Positions 5,210-5,540 of a stretch of DNA of 5,540 nt are shown one piece after another. The stretch's first letter is position 1, and every line of letters begins with the position of its first letter. This DNA comes from WRMS01 sp038562165 (GTDB taxonomy: Bacteria; Bacillota; Peptococcia; DRI-13; UBA5745): NCBI GenBank assembly GCA_038562165.1, contig JBCFAO010000080.1, positions 1 to 5,540 of the forward strand. Reading direction: 5' to 3'. The notes beneath the pieces were generated by a model. That model was not told the origin of the DNA and ran no database searches. It worked only from the letters and a program-made list of their open reading frames with translations. A program made the translations under genes and the position numbers.

Positions 5210-5419
5210 GCTTATCAACCTTTTATCCGCATTTCTCGGCTACAGCGTTTTGCTCGAAATTGCAGCTTTGTAGGGTTCACTCATAAGGTTTTGTGCAAAA
5301 TTGCAAGTTTAAAGTGTCTGAAGCCGACTTTGATGAGGCTGAAAACCTCTTTTTAGCTGTATCTAGTGCTGCGAATGGGGTGAAAACCCTATTTTAGAGG
5401 GGGCAATCCACTTTAAACT
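5210..5419. repeat. Non-coding stretch with two repeat pairs at a 41-base offset
   Basis: No credible gene is found here. A 22-base unit at 5247-5268 recurs at 5288-5309 with 17 matches (shared core AAATTGCA). A 25-base unit at 5332-5356 recurs at 5373-5397 with 18 matches (shared core TGAAAACC). Both pairs have the same offset of 41 bases. The second pair forms hairpins: GAGG/CCTC followed by TTTTT, and GGGT/ACCC with a GAAA loop followed by TATTTTAG. AGTTTAAAGTG (5306-5316) and CACTTTAAACT (5409-5419) form a perfect 11-bp inverted repeat enclosing both hairpins. It may be an IS-associated leader, an insulating terminator array, or a small repeat element. Confidence 0.45.
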
Positions 5420-5426
5420 GAGGGCA

Positions 5427-5456
5427 CTGAAAAAGTCATAGAATTCATGGTATAAT
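5427..5456 (+). promoter_or_regulatory. Promoter of the putative transposase
   Basis: A perfect -10 TATAAT (5451-5456) stands 18 bases from a weak -35 CTGAAA (5427-5432). The -35 overlaps the presumed IS terminal repeat, an arrangement common in insertion sequences. The leader to the ATG at 5493 would be about 30 bases. Confidence 0.5.
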
Positions 5457-5492
5457 TTTGGTAATCAATCAGTAGGAAAGAAAGTGGAATTG

Positions 5493-5540
5493 ATGCTAAG
5501 GAATGGAACCCAGCTTCAGCTATCCGAATATGCGGGAATT
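5493..5540 (+). CDS. N-terminus of putative IS1182-like transposase (partial)
   Basis: Sixteen codons are visible, MLRNGTQLQLSEYAGI, and the frame is open at the window edge. The run of polar residues followed by a LxxYxGI-like segment resembles the start of IS1182-family DDE transposases, which then continue into a VP-x-(D/E)-x-LLR motif that is not in this window. A purine-rich leader (AGGAAAGAAAGTGG, 5473-5486) supplies a possible ribosome binding site. Its position just after a consensus -10 and a likely terminal repeat supports a gene start. With so few residues the family call is tentative. Confidence 0.45.
   Translation, partial: MLRNGTQLQLSEYAGI

Larger units (their letters stand above)
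5420..5540 (+). mobile_element. Left end of an insertion sequence, cut by the window edge
   Basis: GAGGGCACTGAAAAAGTC (5420-5437) looks like a terminal inverted repeat of IS1182-type elements; this is pattern memory and the right end is not in the window to confirm it. It is followed by a promoter, a short leader and the start of a frame that fits the N-terminus of such transposases. The boundary could also lie further left, up to the hairpin at 5178. Confidence 0.4.

Noticed and set aside
4996..5410. CRISPR-like array from the repeated units
   Set aside because: Repeats are imperfect, only two copies per unit, with no regular unique spacers and no cas genes.

Overview
The window looks like a low-to-mid GC, flagellated, Gram-positive-lineage bacterium. 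A Negativicutes/Sporomusaceae-type Firmicute is my best guess, inferred from strong AGGAGG/AAGGGG-type ribosome binding sites, consensus sigma-A promoters, U-tract hairpin terminators, a tRNA without an encoded CCA, and the style of the phage tail and FliD-like proteins. No single marker proves this. It is a patchwork of single-gene units separated by accessory or decayed DNA.

Left part (1-970): a GNAT-family N-acetyltransferase gene on the minus strand (166-738), followed by a gene-free spacer. Phage-derived part (971-2093): an intact-looking tail-fibre-like gene (971-1804) with two copies of a 30-residue-period motif. After it comes a strong Shine-Dalgarno that no longer fits a start codon, then a 75-codon frame interrupted by three in-frame TAA codons (1866-2093). 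No integrase, capsid, lysis or other structural gene accompanies these, so this looks like a prophage or tailocin remnant.

Middle part (2094-2721): non-coding but structured. It holds a fold-back at 2215-2249, a hairpin-rich segment of about 120 bases (2270-2395) with tRNA T-arm-like ends, and a terminator. A tRNA-Lys(CUU) gene lies on the minus strand (2461-2533) with its own promoter, and a further terminator serves the metallo-hydrolase gene. A copy of the tRNA 3' part at 2270-2282 suggests an old integration event at this tRNA.

Right part (2721-5100): a metallo-beta-lactamase-fold hydrolase gene (minus, 2721-3488) and a FliD-like flagellar protein gene (plus, 3647-4981) are divergently transcribed from back-to-back promoters in a 158-bp intergenic region. 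Each has its own terminator. The FliD-like gene is an orphan with no flagellar neighbours, and its C-terminal end is atypical for a filament cap.

Right edge (5100-5540): a non-coding accessory stretch with a second terminator, two pairs of imperfect repeats sharing a 41-nt offset, and an 11-bp inverted repeat. It leads to what I infer is the left end and first 16 codons of an insertion-sequence transposase (IS1182-like, low-moderate confidence). I found no convincing complete new system. The most interesting items are the decayed frame with only TAA stops, the tRNA-adjacent structured segment with a tRNA 3' repeat, the orphan FliD-like protein, and the 41-nt-spaced repeats next to the IS.
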